64,000 bases of DNA from Pyxicephalus adspersus (GCF_032062135.1 NC_092861.1:123647085-123711084), one strand, 5' to 3'; positions 36,931 to 49,859 are shown, counted from the first letter of the stretch. Numbers and translations are program-made. The notes: generated by a model from the letters alone, not told the origin.

Positions 36931-37169
36931 AAGGGAACTATACACAATTTGCTTAGTTGCCATTTTTGGCAAGTATGAAAGGTATAGAGAAAAAAAAGGA
37001 AAACAAAATTGAATATTTACCTTAAAAACATACTAGGCACCTTTTCCTTCGGAACCAGGAGTGTTAGATGCCAGGACTGTGTACAAGCATCCGTTCCTAC
37101 CCTATTTATTATTTTATAACCATCTATCAGCAAATAATAATGCTCCCAGCTGTCTACATTAACAACCAC

Positions 37170-37350
37170 TGAGTGCTAATAATGTGCACAGCGGGGCGCT
37201 GTACACAGCGACCAGAATAGAAAACAACGCTGCCAGTACATGAGATTGGAGCACAGGATTCTCAAATTTTAGGAGAATTCAAAATGTCGCTGGACTGCAT
37301 TGAACGGTAAGTGTGGTTTTGTATGCATTTCACTGCTCAGGTTTTATTTT
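37170..37350 (+). repeat. Dispersed repeat with GAACGGTAAGTG motif
   Basis: GCATTGAACGGTAAGTGTGG followed by a T tract parallels GATTGAAGGTAAGTGATTTA plus T tract at 4861-4900, and more loosely AGGTAAGTAATGC on the minus strand at 19680. The three segments look like members of one interspersed family. Also holds GCGGGGCGCTGTACACAGCG. Confidence 0.4.
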
Positions 37351-38264
37351 TTTTTTTATAGAAATATAATTTGGTTTTACAATAAAATACATAGCCATGC
37401 TCAGGTGTGCTGCCACATCTTTCATACAAAAAGCCTCTGAATAAGTGTACACAGAATGTAGAATTATATAAACATATATGATCAAAGATGGGGATAGTAG
37501 TTAAGTAGACATTGCCTTACATTAAGAAGACATCTAGCAAACAAAGAATGAATGAGCTCCAAAGTGTAAAGCTGTATTACAAACTTCCACAAATTCAATT
37601 GTTTCTCTATTACAGCCCTATACAGCAGGGAAATGCTTCATGAATTGTGTTTGCACGGTCAGCTGAGCTCGTACTTACAGCAAAGGAACTGGCTACTGTT
37701 CAGAGAAGTGAAACTTGGGCTAGATCATACATGCAACTTTAAATATCTGCTGTGGTGGCTTTGGACAGTCAAATGCAAACCCGTGTCTCCAGCTACCTTT
37801 TAGAAACTGAGATTTGCATGTACTAGACAAACCATGTGAGACAAAATCAGTTATTACTGCCGTTTAGTAACTCTTTTTGAGGAAGTAGCACCATCAATCA
37901 ATTTCACAGTTTCTAAAGGATGTATGTTTCAGCTAATATTAATACTGGCCGTTACTTCATTCGGACTGCCAGAAATAACTGTTACATTATGATGAAGATA
38001 CTTTAGTGATGGGTTTTGGCGGGAATGAGTCCAGTGAAAACAAAATTCTGACATACATCTTTATACTATATATAAGCAAACTACAGAAATGGGAAGTTGT
38101 CCTGTGTGAAATCCTTCGAAATGTTAGTAATGTTCTTGCCAACCAATGATATTCTCAGATTTTTTTTTCTTACCTGAAATGGAATCTTAACTGGAGGAAA
38201 TTGGTTGGCTGTTATAGCCAGCAGATACTGTTTTGCAGAAACTTCTATACCTTGCACGATACTC
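37351..38264. other. Intron 2, nothing recognised
   Basis: AT-rich. The TTTTGAGGAAGTAGC and GGCCGTTACTTCATTCGG words stand out slightly but give no basis for a call. Confidence 0.4.
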
Positions 38265-38461
38265 CAACCTTTCTCAACCTTTTATAATGGAGGAACTCTT
38301 GACATAACTTTCAGGTCTCTGTGAACCTTTAAAGGGAATTGCTAAATTTACAGCTCAAAGTACATTATCATGGTGGTCACAAATTGCTTGGTGTTCAAGG
38401 AACCCCTAGCAACCTCTGAAGAAACCCTACCATTCCATGTAACCCTGGTTGAGAAAAACTG
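38265..38461. mobile_element. hAT-like nonautonomous element (MITE)
   Basis: Left end CAACCTTTCTCAACC and right end GGTTGAGAAAAACTG (reverse complement CAGTTTTTCTCAACC) match at 12 of 15 positions. The interior holds AACCCCTAGCAACCTCTGAAG and TTTCAGGTCTCTGTGAACC, which I recall from common frog repeats. The CTCAACC terminus is typical of hAT/Charlie-type elements. No clear 8-bp target duplication remains, so it is old. About 197 bp, no coding. Confidence 0.6.
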
Positions 38462-38469
38462 CCCTACAC

Positions 38470-40350
38470 CAAGTATAGAAGTTTTCATTTTTCCTTTACA
38501 GAAAAGGTATTGATTTGTTAAAGTGGAGATGTCTCCACATAGCAAAAAATAACACATGGTCCAGCAAATGCAAAAGATTGTACCATATATCCGAATTCTT
38601 GCAATTATTCAGCTGTGCATTGGCAACATAAGTATTTTCATGATTGCCAAGCCAGGCCATGTGTTGTGGGAACAATGAAAGAGTGCATTAGTTCTGTCCT
38701 GTTGTAGGCTGGGAATATATGTATTTATGTAGATGCTGTCTGGTATGAAGCTAATATTTGGTGTAACTAAAAATCTGAAAAGCACACAAAGTGAAACTTG
38801 ATTTATAGTAAATGTATTAGGCTTGCTGATAGGTCAATTAGGCTAGACGGGAGCCATTGTTCATCTTCTCTAGAATCACTTGTATTTGTGGAGTTAGTCC
38901 AACTGAACAAATACATTTCCAGATTTGCTTTAAAACAAACATAATATTAGCTAGTTTGTATATAGAAACATGGGTGAGTTATCTTTTGTAAACCAATTGC
39001 CAAACTACCCGACAATAGTGCTATTACAAGTTAAAAAAGTAAATAAATAGTAAATAAAATAAAGATTGACCGTGGTGATGATGATTGGAAATTTAACATA
39101 GTCTCTAGCAAACATAACTTAGTTGCAAATATGAGAATATTGCAAAGTTTTTTTATAAGTGAGTAATGTTACTTCATACAAAAGTAAAATTATCAATCAT
39201 CTGCACATACACACACACTAGATATTGTTTATGAATTCTCTACATTTGCGTAAGGCCCTCAAGAGAATTCACAAACTACATTTCTATACCTTCCAGTTTG
39301 ATATGGAAAACAGAATGAGGTTGATAAAGATCCTCCCATCTGAATGTGTTAGCAAAACATATGATTTCTAAATGCATACAGTACTAAATTTATCCTGGAG
39401 GGAAACCACGTTAACCTTTCCCCAGTTGCACTTTATTTCCTATGATTTTTTCCGGTACCCATTTTGAATAGGTATATATTACTATGGGAATAACATGATT
39501 ATCAATACCAGCAGCACTGTAAAAGGTAAAACCATTGGAAACAAATTAATTTAAAAAAAAAAGATGTGAATAACATTTTTAGATTGATGTATAATGTTTG
39601 GGTATGACCCAGATCCATACAAGCTGCTTTAAATGTAATGTTAGAAAAGCTAACAGAACCACTATCATAGGTAATCTACCGACTATTCATTGCCAGGCAT
39701 ACATAGAGCAAACTTTTATTCTATAACAAACAATCTGATATGTGTCTGCTTGTCCAAATTATGTGTTACTCTATGTAGACACAAACATTTATCAAGATTA
39801 AGTTTACAACATACTATTCAGACTTTCTTTTTGGACTCTTACTGTCAAAAACCTGTGCTTAAAATACGGTTTCTACGTTTTTGTAAGTGCCTTGCCTAAA
39901 GAGAAAATTTCCAACATGTCCAATGATTATGGAACTCAGGTATTTGATGGGTGCAATATTTTTAAAACTTGTTTTACCAAATTGTCAATACTTGTTAAAA
40001 ATATATGACATATCAAAATTATTTAAGGACCAGTCAATCAGTAACCCAAGCTCAAATACAATGCCCCATACAATCGCAAGCTACAGTGGGAAGCATTATG
40101 ATACCATAATATGTTAGATAAGGAAGTACTGATGACATAATATAGCATGTCATGACTTTAAACTGCTGGACATGATTAAGTTGCTGTAAAGGTGTCATAA
40201 TCACAAACTGCTCAAGTTATAAGATTTTCTATACATCCACGCGTTAATGCATTACTGCTGTATATTGTCAATTTAGAATAATACATATTCAGGATTAGTA
40301 GTTAAAGATTTAAAAGAATATATCAATAGAGATTTGTAGTTTAATAAATG
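38470..40350. other. Intron 2, AT-rich, nothing recognised
   Basis: AT-rich sequence with short runs. No repeat family, gene or convincing element seen. Confidence 0.45.
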
Positions 40351-40351
40351 C

Positions 40352-40729
40352 ATGCATTTACATTGCTCTAAGAAAGAGAAACAGTTAACAGCTCCATTAT
40401 CCAAAAGTGTTCATGAATCATTGTCTAGCTGTGTTTGTGCATATTTTACCCTGTCTGTGCCAGCCACATTTGTCTCCTGCAACACCGATGGTAGAGGCCT
40501 GCAATACAAGCTATGGCTCGTAGTCAGGGATGGTACCATCTACCTCGTCTATCCCATGGACAATGACCACCCTCCATTACCAAAGACGATACTGCAGAGA
40601 CATTGCTCCACAGTACGAGCTGCAGGATCCTGTCATCTCACTCAGCGCCAGCCTGTCTCACATTTACATTTTACACTTACATATCATAACATTTCTATTA
40701 AGTGTGATTTGTTTGATGCAGAGATGTGA
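40352..40729 (+). other. Unassigned 125-codon open frame, probably chance
   Basis: The longest plus-strand open frame in the window. Its central part (CNTDGRGLQYKLWLVVRDGT) resembles no protein I know, and no splice or promoter context supports it. At this base composition a few frames of this length are expected by chance. The CpG-bearing middle (40480-40660) could instead be a noncoding element. Confidence 0.15.
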
Positions 40730-41489
40730 TGTAGACATTCCTTTATACATCCTGAGCCTCACAATTCCCAATACTTGCTAATTTTCATTCCACAATCTTT
40801 CACACCTTTTCTGTAAAAACTGAATGCAAGTTTACAATAAACCATTCTAACAAAACCCTGACGGTATTTTTGTCAATTTATACTCAACTGAGAAAATGCA
40901 AAGCATATTGGTATCGCTATTAGAATCTAGGGTCTGGATTTTCTATGCCTTCAAAAAGAGTCCTAAATTTCATCTAGTAGATGGTAGATAGGATCTAAAT
41001 GTAAAACAGACAGTAAAGCAATGACAAGAGCATCCTTGTATAGTCATGAATCTTACAATAAAGTCAGAAAATATCTCCAGTGTGCAACCACTATTTTTTA
41101 GCAATTTAAACTTAAATGAAACCAATTTAGCACATTAGCTCTGGGAAGATGAGCTTCTCCACAGATACCATTACAAGTTTTAAATGACCAATTTGATTTA
41201 AAATAAAAAAAATTCCTCTAGACATCTTTTTCAGCCACAGGTCTTCAATACATAGAATCCCTCCCAGTGGCAAAGTTATTGTATAAGGAACCAGATCCCA
41301 GCAATAGTTTACATGGACTCTATCAGAGCCAAGACAAAAGATTACACACAGACAATAGCTCGCAATGCAAATGCATCAAGAATGGGCCACAATTCTTAAC
41401 CTGCCAAAAACGTTTCCCCTTTTGCAGCGTCTGCAGAAAGCTACAGCCGTCTTACCAGGGGAGAAGAAAGAAGAAAAATGTCACAAAGG

Positions 41490-41760
41490 GAGGTTGAAAT
41501 ATTTCTAAAAATTAAGCAATTAACTTTTAGGCAGAATTCAGCAAGCGATCGTGATAGACTGTTCTGCATAAAAAGCAGAAGTCGTGATCCTCGATCTCAG
41601 ACCCGCGGCCCGCACAAAGGAGGCAGCCCCTGCACAATGCCTGCTGTCAGCAAGTGAATTATTTTTATACAGGAATTTTTATCTCTATTGTACAAACAAG
41701 TATGTGCCTGCACTGACTTGTTAAGCAATCCACTTGTATTGAGAATAAGAAATGCTTTCT
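41490..41760. promoter_or_regulatory. Candidate conserved noncoding element with CpG cluster
   Basis: AAGCAATTAACTTTTAGGC is followed by GCAAGCGATCGTGATAGAC, GAAGTCGTGATCCTCGATC and CCCGCGGCCCGCACAAAGG, then AAGTGAATTATTTTTATAC. Eight or so CpGs within about 100 bp inside AT-rich intron DNA suggest constraint or an unmethylated element. Confidence 0.4.
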
Positions 41761-41769
41761 TTCTTCTTG

Positions 41770-43669
41770 CTTTCCCCTCTGCTACTCATCACATAGCCTT
41801 ACCATAGGAAAAAAATGTAGTCTTTGAAGCTTCTAAAAGGTTTAGTTTAAAAAAAAAAAAATGTTTTTAAAATAGCATTTTCTTTTAAAATTGAGTTTTA
41901 TAGCCTCTTAAAAAAATAAATTTAAATAAACTTTTTATTTTTCCGTAAAGGTTTACACAACTCAGTACAACTGTGTTGGAAGGGTTATTCACTGCTAAAA
42001 ATTATTTTTTGTGTAGTTTACGCATCATTTGTGTTGTTTTAGTTTCAGATTTTGAAAGATTGATCGAAACGACATCAAGAATGTATAACATTTAAAACGC
42101 ACCTACTGGCATATGTGGGTTAAAAAAAAAATGACAACTTGCATGTAACAAAACCTACCGAAATAAACCAGTTTGTGAAACTCAAGCATATTGCCTGGGG
42201 TCTGCTGTTTCTATCTAGAGGTAACAAATACACATTGCAAAAAAAATAATACATGGATATTACATAGTTGTTACCATTTGCAGCCTACAAATGGGTCTTT
42301 TACTATACCCTTCACTAAATCCATCTTTTGCCTTTCTAATACTATAATACTTGTTACCAAACATTATGGAGGAAATGAAAAAGATACGGAGAAAAAATAA
42401 ATAGGTAAATAAATGTCTACACTCTCCCTAACTAAAATCCTAAAGAAAATGTAAGCCTATTGAAATTTTTAAAGAATTTTTTTTAGGAAGGTTCTCGATT
42501 GGGGAAAAACTGTAGGTCATATAAAAGGGATGAGGCATGTTAGTTTCAAACACACCTCTTCGTGTCTACACATCTGTGCAAGGGAATTTTTTGGGGGAGT
42601 TGTTAAAAAACTAGACTCTGAAATTTGCTAAGGGTGAGCCAAAAGTCAACGCATAACACAAACTGCTGTTTTACATTTTACAGTCACAGAAGCTCAATAA
42701 AATGCTGTTCTATTTTATATACGAGCGTGAAACTTCCATTTTTTAACTTGTACACTTTGTAAAGATGATGGGTATCTTAGAAAACGATACACACCGACGT
42801 ACACACTTACTACACTTTATGACCAATGTTCTCCACTATATTTTTATGTAGGTTTTACAGACTTGCGTTTTGTGCACACATTTACTATGGTAGCATTTCA
42901 AATATACAAAATTTTCCGAACGTCTCTTGTGGATATTTTCTTAGTCTAGACCAAGCCTGTGTGACTCTGTGCCTCTCAGATGGCTTTGTCCTTGTTAAAA
43001 TATTCCACTTCATTGTCTAAAATACTCTCCATAGTCTGGTTCAAACACACCATATGCAGCTTTGTGATTGACAAGCATTTGTCCAGTTAACACCCTGGAG
43101 CACCCTAGTCACAAACAGGTTCTATTATGGCCCAATGTGGATTCACAAGAGCATACGACACTGTAAAAACACTGTTAACGCTCTTTTAACTAAGCAAACT
43201 GGGAAGGGGGCGAATGTGTTCAAGTGTGTTTTATTATAAGCATGCCTCTTTCTTCTTTGTACACTCTGTTAATTTGGTCCATCTGCCAACGAAGATGTTC
43301 TGCCTGCAAAATGGGCATATTGCTAAAACTCCTTCCCATCATTAAACAAAGGAAATGAAAGTGTCTAATGAAAACACCAACCTTTCAGTATTACAGGGTG
43401 GGAGGTAGCCCATGTGGGGCTAGACAAAAATCAAAAAAGATGGAATAACGTTGGAGTTACTCAAATAAGTAAGACCAAAAGAGGATATGGCAATTTGTCA
43501 AATTTTGTACACATGCCAACTTTACAAATAAAGTTTAAAAAGGTGTGTACATTTTTACTCCCTCAATACGGTTGTCGTAACATTGACAATTAAAAATCTC
43601 AGCCTTGCACTGGAAGAAAAAGAAAAGGTAACTTGCACAGATGAAAAAGGAATCAGGCATACTGAACAT
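41770..43669. other. Intron 2, AT-rich, nothing recognised
   Basis: Strongly AT-rich with many A/T runs (for example 41846-41861 and 41940). No repeats or genes recognised. Confidence 0.45.
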
Positions 43670-43960
43670 TTTAACAACCCCATCACTTGCACTGGGCTAA
43701 AGATTGAACAATTCCCTGGACTGCCTGCACATTAGAATTTCTGCTTGTAGCAGTGTACAGCTCTATTATGGAGGAAGGTGAGTGCAGCATTAAGATTCTG
43801 CTGTTGCCACTGCCAGGAAATTTGCATGCACCGATACCAAGTCACTAAAGGCCTCTCCGAGGTGCAGTAACTTATATTATTTTATACACAAATCAAAAGT
43901 CTCATCTTTCACACCTGCAACTTTTCCTCTTTAAGTCCAGCTCCGTGCCACTTGGGAAAC
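43670..43960. promoter_or_regulatory. Candidate conserved noncoding element
   Basis: Repeat-free, with GAACAATTCCCTGG, ATTTGCATGCACCG, AGGCCTCTCCGAGG and CTCCGTGCCACTTGG. Composition-based. Confidence 0.3.
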
Positions 43961-44639
43961 CACAAAAAAACCTAATGGAATTCAGTAATTGAATCCCTTG
44001 GTGAGCAGCAAAAACCATTGTAAACTCTGCTTAAATGTTTACTGGATACAGAAAGGCTTGATGGATACAAGCCCAAGGAAAAAACCCATAATACCTAAAC
44101 TGGCCCTCAATTTCAGGGCGAGAAGCCAACATATGCACAAGGAAAGTTGCCTCTAGTTTCAATAGTGCATAAATACCAGAAAACCCTCCTTTTTCTGACT
44201 GCTTATCATGGTTAATGATAATCTGCTCAAAAGTTCATATATATTGCATGACAGCTGTTAAATGCATACAAGTATTTACAGGACAACTAAGTAAATAATT
44301 AATTGGGTATATGGCACACTTTGGACATTCAGGATAATAATGCACAGGATGGGACGTGCATATCAGATTGTACACAGTTTTTTTTTTTTTTAAGAAGCGA
44401 ATATTATTGGCAACTATGCAACAACAACCTCAAAAGCCTACGAGGAAACTTGGTGGGCCTTCAGGAGATCTGCACATTAGAGCTTACATACCCATTTCAA
44501 TTGACATTCTCCTATGATTGCTGTTACATAAAATCCAATAGTCTAAACTGACGTATTCAAAAAGTTATGCTATAATAAAATCTTAAAATGCCAACAACTA
44601 AGAGCAATCCCAGCATATAGTTAATTCTGGTGATTATTA

Positions 44640-44780
44640 CTAGGGTATACCATCTGGCCCGGTTTTGTCCACATCATAGCGTAGAGTCAGTTTAGGCAAC
44701 GAGTTGATCAAATCATAAACACCCACCTCCAGAACCTGAAAGAGATCTGATGGGAAGCACAGAGGAAACGTATCAATGTG
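44640..44780 (-). mobile_element. Decayed LINE reverse-transcriptase fragment
   Basis: The minus strand reads FPSDLFQVLEVGVYDLINSL, then PKLTLRYDVDKTGPDGIP, and ends at TAG (44642-44640). The ending KTGPDGIP matches the first conserved block of non-LTR retrotransposon reverse transcriptases (consensus like K-x-GPDGIP), and the VYDLINSLPK lead-in fits the helix before it. No catalytic block or further ORF2 was found either side, so this is a short relic. The clade (CR1/L2/Rex type) cannot be fixed. Confidence 0.45.
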
Positions 44781-45190
44781 TGCTCAGATACAAATAACTT
44801 AAGTAGGAAAGACATACAATAAGCTCTCCAGTGAGGAGAAGGGTGTATTAGGTGTGCATCTGGGCGTGAATAAAAGAGGAACAAACCCCTCTATCTAATC
44901 ACATAACTGCCAGCCTACCCATGGCACAAACAAAACCTCCACTAGCAGAAAGCAAATAAAGATGCTTACTGATTAGATCTCATAGTAAGTGATGGCAAAC
45001 TGCCAAGCCATGTCCAGCTTGATGCTAAGCGTCTTTATTGCAAAAAAACTGGTACCCTAGCATGCATGTGCCAACTACGTTGCTGGCCAAAACGGTGCCT
45101 AATTCAATATGAAAGGAGCTATTGCTCCTGCCTTTGGAATAATCAGCTACTTCAGCGTCTCCAAAGGGCATCTCGATTTTTTTTTTTTTT

Positions 45191-45219
45191 TTATTACGTG
45201 AATAGGATTCACGTAATAA
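45191..45219. repeat. Perfect 13-bp inverted repeat with 3-nt loop
   Basis: TTATTACGTGAAT (45191-45203) and ATTCACGTAATAA (45207-45219) are perfect complements around AGG, and a T tract of about 16 abuts the left arm. This is one of the strongest hairpins in the window. It may be a MITE terminus or a self-complementary regulatory site with ACGTGA half-sites. Confidence 0.9.
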
Positions 45220-45420
45220 ACTGACCCGTGTTTGTTCATCGTAAAGATTGCCAACCACATGACAGGCAAATCAATTTTGTTTACGTTGGGTGAATCAAAA
45301 TTCCTGATTGTAGCACTGGCATACCTCAATGTAACTCCTTCACAAATGTTATCATTGTCTCTGCTGACAGTCCCTCCTACGGCACAACATTGTAGCTTTA
45401 GATTAAAAGTGCTCATAGAT

Positions 45421-47149
45421 AAATGATAACTAAAAGGTGAGAGCTGGGTGATGCTTTTTACACCCCTAACCTACACTTATGGACAAGCTAGGCAGCACAA
45501 ATACGTAGATTAAAAAAAAAAAATTAAAAATAAAAAGTTAGACCCCCAAACGATCCTATTCTGTATTTAGAATTTCATGCCTTAACCAAATCTCATTGAA
45601 TTTCTCTACAATGCAACATATTATGAGGAACAATCTATTTGTATTTTATAGATAAACCTGCACAGTTATGCAGCCATCATTATCCTCTTCAGTGCATTTT
45701 ACCAGCTTTCAAATTAACTATTTATCAGTATTCTAAAGAACGAGCACGCTATTACAGAGACATAACACATATGAGTCTAATTATAAATACGTGTGCAGTT
45801 ACCCATAGCAACCAGATTACAGCAGGCAGCACAATAAAGGATCCTTTCTGATTGCTATGCGTTACGACACCTTACATATTGCTCTTGGCCTTAATACGGT
45901 TAGCTATGCAGGACTGGGATAAACTGTCTATATGTTCTTGTTGCTGCAACCAATGTGTTACCATAATTAACCCGATCAAAGCCAGAAGACCAAGGAGATT
46001 GTAAATCTTCCCTGTGTAGGCTGCCAACGTCATGTCCCCCCCCATTTAGGATTGCACATCCAACACTAGTTAGTATTTGCGCAATATCCTATGCATTTTT
46101 CAGACATTCTATGTTATATTTACAATGCAGCAGTGCCACTATAATGGCTGCATGTTAATTAAATCAATTCAAGCCATAGATGTTGGGAGGTCTTTTTTTT
46201 TTTTTCCTCTTTTGGAGATAAATGTGGTATTCTTGGCAGCGTTCCAAAAACGGGGAGCTGCGATCTGTCCTTTTAGAATGTATAGATCAGAAAACAATTG
46301 TATAAAGTGAAAGCTGTTTGAACTGATTTGATGTAGAGAATATTCACGTCTGTATATGCATATCTCAAAGTGATCTTGTAAAAAAAAAAAAAAAAAAAAA
46401 AGTGTTGTTTTACTCCCAGTTATAAGGAAAGTTCTGCCAATGAAACAGCATGTGTGTGATAACAGAGATCTGGAAAATGTGTCTTTCTTGACAACTAGTA
46501 AAAAAAAAAATAAAAAAATAATGATGCCTTGCTACTACAACAGCGGTAGCGTACCTGTCTGTTTAAACAAAAGCAAGTAGCTGATTGCAGCTTTTGAGCT
46601 TGCACACTATGGTAATAATTTAAAGAATATAGATAAACACATTGTTATGTCACTAAGGTCCTTCTAGCTCAAAAAACTAAATTGTCTAACTGGATACTAA
46701 ACTCATAAAAAATAGTTCACCATACACAGATAGATTTCTCATCACAGCAACGGGTAGTAAGAGCTTTGCCCATCCTCACTTGGGTCACACAAAACTGGAA
46801 GCTAAAATGATCTTTATCTCTGACTCTACAAAGGTAATAAAACAAGGAACACACAAAGTAAGGACTGTTCCCTCTAATAAAGAATAAGTGTGGAAATGCT
46901 AGTTATCACTCTATACTTAACCCCTCAGGTTAGCAAGTGAAGCTCAAATCCGGTTTGTCATTTGCAGATCTAGAGTGGTGTTTGTTTGTAGGAATGATTC
47001 TCCATATTGTTAATGCTTATTAAGATACAGGATAGGTATCTAAAAGAGTCATTTACACGTCAAATACCTAATTAGATTATGGGATTTTCAAGGTTTTTAA
47101 TTCCCTTGAAGAAAACGGAGTACATCTAGTGTATATGGAGTGATGTAAA
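45421..47149. other. Intron 2 with homopolymers, otherwise unremarkable
   Basis: Holds long A tracts near 46380-46400 and 46500, a T tract near 46192-46205, C8 near 46038, and the hairpin-repeat fragment at 45796-45820. No gene seen. Confidence 0.4.
45796..45820. repeat. Fragment of CCAATCA hairpin repeat (also X-box like)
   Basis: GTTACCCATAGCAACCAG resembles one arm of the hairpin repeat at 50401-50480. It also fits the RFX X-box pattern GTNRCC-N3-RGYAAC exactly, but repeat origin is the simpler reading. Confidence 0.45.
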
Positions 47150-47460
47150 ATGGACTCCATTGGTATTTCAGCCTCTCTGTCCTTTCCATTCCATGCCCTA
47201 TACAAGTGAATTACAACACAAGAACCGGAGGCTCGGTTTAATTAACAAGGCCTGTAATGTCAGCCCTCAGGTGAAGCTATCCAAATACATATATTTTTAT
47301 ATTCACTTTTGAATCATAAAGAGGACAATGTTGGTCATTAACGGTCAAATGGGAAAATCGTTTAAATAAAACTATTTTCTGATTGGTCACTTTGGCTTTA
47401 TGTTCTTAAGACACTTGGCATGGCCTTATCAAATATGAAATTGTGTAATGGAATGGATCT
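47150..47460. promoter_or_regulatory. Candidate conserved noncoding element
   Basis: Contains AGAACCGGAGGCTCGG, GTTTAATTAACAAGGCCTG, CCCTCAGGTGAAG, GGTCATTAACGGTC, AAAATCGTTTAAATAAAAC and TCTGATTGGTCAC. Homeodomain-rich with isolated retained CpGs. Confidence 0.4.
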
Positions 47461-47469
47461 ATTTAGAAA

Positions 47470-49129
47470 TAAACAAACACTCTTTACAGACATCTTTACA
47501 TTGGTCTTAGACAACCTGTGATAATACAAGAGCTGAAACCTGAGAATGTTTACTCTTTAGCATCCCTGGAGTTGGTGGACCTATAAATTCATCTATGCTA
47601 TCTGACCCTAAATGAATGAACATGTCTTTATTAGGTGACACCACTAGTGTTAAGTTCACAGGTTCTCCATAACAAAATCAGGGGGGGGATTTTGAAGGTA
47701 TTAGAACTATCCTCATTTAACAATATGAATCTTCATATTTAAACACTAGACCTGTCAGGAGTCCCATTCTTGGCAGTATTTGTAACTGTGGACGGATGTG
47801 TTCTGTAGAGATTGAATTTTGCACCTGATAGCACAATCCTAAAATCCATTTTATCACTTAGTGTACAGATTACACAGAACACCATTTACTGAAATACTGT
47901 GTGTTCAGAATTTGCTTGTTAAAAGGATGTTTGAAATAATCCCCAAAGGAATTTAGCAGTATTTTTAAATGAATCCGAATCTCTGGATTTAAACTATTAA
48001 TGGATCAAAGGCCGCAGATGTAGAAACCTTCAAAGTTACCTTTATTTTTTTTTTTTACAAAAAAGTTGCTAAAATACTTAAAGAATATTTAAAAGTAATA
48101 GAAACAAACTGAACCAACAGTAAAGACAGATTCACTAAAGACATATATTCAGTACGGTAGCATCAAACCTAGCATGTGGAATTTATCAATTGAGTGACCT
48201 GTTTGGGACAATGGCAAGCAGTCTGCTTTTAATTCCTTCTTGACAGATACTGTGTTTTGTCTTTTAAACAGAGCTCTCCGATATGTAAATATGATGTTAC
48301 ATCACTCTAGCGTTACTCCATATTTGGTCATTTAGAATGACTTTGGATCTCTAAAGGCTACAGATCCTTTCCACCAAGCTCTGGCTTCATTAATCATGAA
48401 CTGCTCTTTTGCTGCAGGTCCCTTCAATGAAAGACAGCAATTGGAAATGGTCACTGGAAACTTGGCCTTCACAAGAGGAAAGAAGCTTAACCCTACACAC
48501 ACCAAAAGCAGCAAACCGGTGCTGCAAGTCTTTCACACACGTAGTATCTAGCAGGGATCTGTGCACATTACAAGCACTACCTGCACTATTGTCATACCTT
48601 ACCAAGGATCTTTTTTATTACAAATGACCCAAAAGACATTTATACAAATACAGAACAAGCTCATAGTCTTTACAGTACAAGGCTATACAGTCATACATTT
48701 TCAGCTAAGATACAAAGTACAAGCATGTTGGCAGACTAAAACATCTAAGAACATATCTGCCAATATTCAGTGTGTGAGGCAAAAACAACGGCATATCTGA
48801 TCAGCTACAATCAGATATTGACCCACTAGGACGGACAGTTTGGCAGCAAGTCTGTCAGTATGGGGGGGGGTTATTATAAAGTCATTGTTTAGCCTCAAGA
48901 TTATTATCTTGGGCAAAAAGATCTTTGAGATTTATCCACAACAGTACATGGTCAAATCTCAAAAAGATTCAGCGGTTATATTAATCTGCACAGCCAGTTG
49001 AATATGCTGGATCAAGGCTAGCTTTATACTAAGAAACTGGCATGAGGAATAGATTTCTAAAGTCAATCTAGAATGAATACAGAAGTTTGCTGGATATGAT
49101 AGTCTCCAAACACATTACACACCTAACCT
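47470..49129. other. Intron 2, nothing recognised
   Basis: AT-rich DNA with T/A tracts at about 48047 and a G8 run at about 48863. Frames on both strands around 48332-48627 overlap each other and resemble no protein. Confidence 0.4.
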
Positions 49130-49480
49130 GACATTAACAATAAAGTACCAAAACCTGCAATTGCAATGACAAGTTTGCTTGCATCTCAACATATAGCGAT
49201 TTTAGTGATAAGAAGTTATAGAAAGTATAACATACGTATACTGCCGTTACTTGTAACTTGTCCAAAATGTCCACAAAACTCAACCATTTAAAAGATTGGT
49301 TCCACTCATTGTTGGGAATGACAAGAAACCCAATTTCAACACAACTCTGCCACCCAGCAAGAGTATGCTGTCTCGCCTGCGGAACAGGAGCTGGTAGCAT
49401 GTGCCAGACGCTCCTGTAGTTCACAACACCATTCATCTTGCAGTAGGAAGAGGTCTGCATTAAGATGTAACTGATTTTCA
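49130..49480. promoter_or_regulatory. Candidate conserved noncoding element
   Basis: Holds ATTAACAATAAAG, CAATTGCAATGACAAG, ATAGCGATTTTAGTGATAAG and CTGTCTCGCCTGCGG. A 115-codon minus-strand frame spans it but resembles no known protein. Composition-based. Confidence 0.3.
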
Positions 49481-49859
49481 CACACAGTGACCTGATACTA
49501 AATACACTAGCCAGTGCTTTTTCTCACACGGTGCTGGGCTGAAGAGTCAATTCACATTTCATTGTCTGTGTCTAAAAGGTTAAAACAACAGATACAAAAA
49601 AGAGGGGATCTCATAAAGAGTAATACACTTGTGACCTATTCTTGGGAATGAGGTTTGTCTAGCATTGAAACAGCAATTCCAGTCCTACAGCAGCTTTGTA
49701 ATATCATTTCTACAATGCTGAAAATTTCATAAGGTTTAAAAATCATGATTTAGGTTCATAAAGAACACAAACTAATTTAATGGATTCATTGATATTGTGT
49801 TTTAAAGCTATTTTTTCAAATGTCTATACTTTATTAGAAAAAAAAAAAAAAAAAAAATC

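Noticed and set aside
40352..40729. 125-codon plus-strand open frame as a gene
   Set aside because: No similarity to any protein I know and no splice or promoter context; a few such frames are expected by chance.
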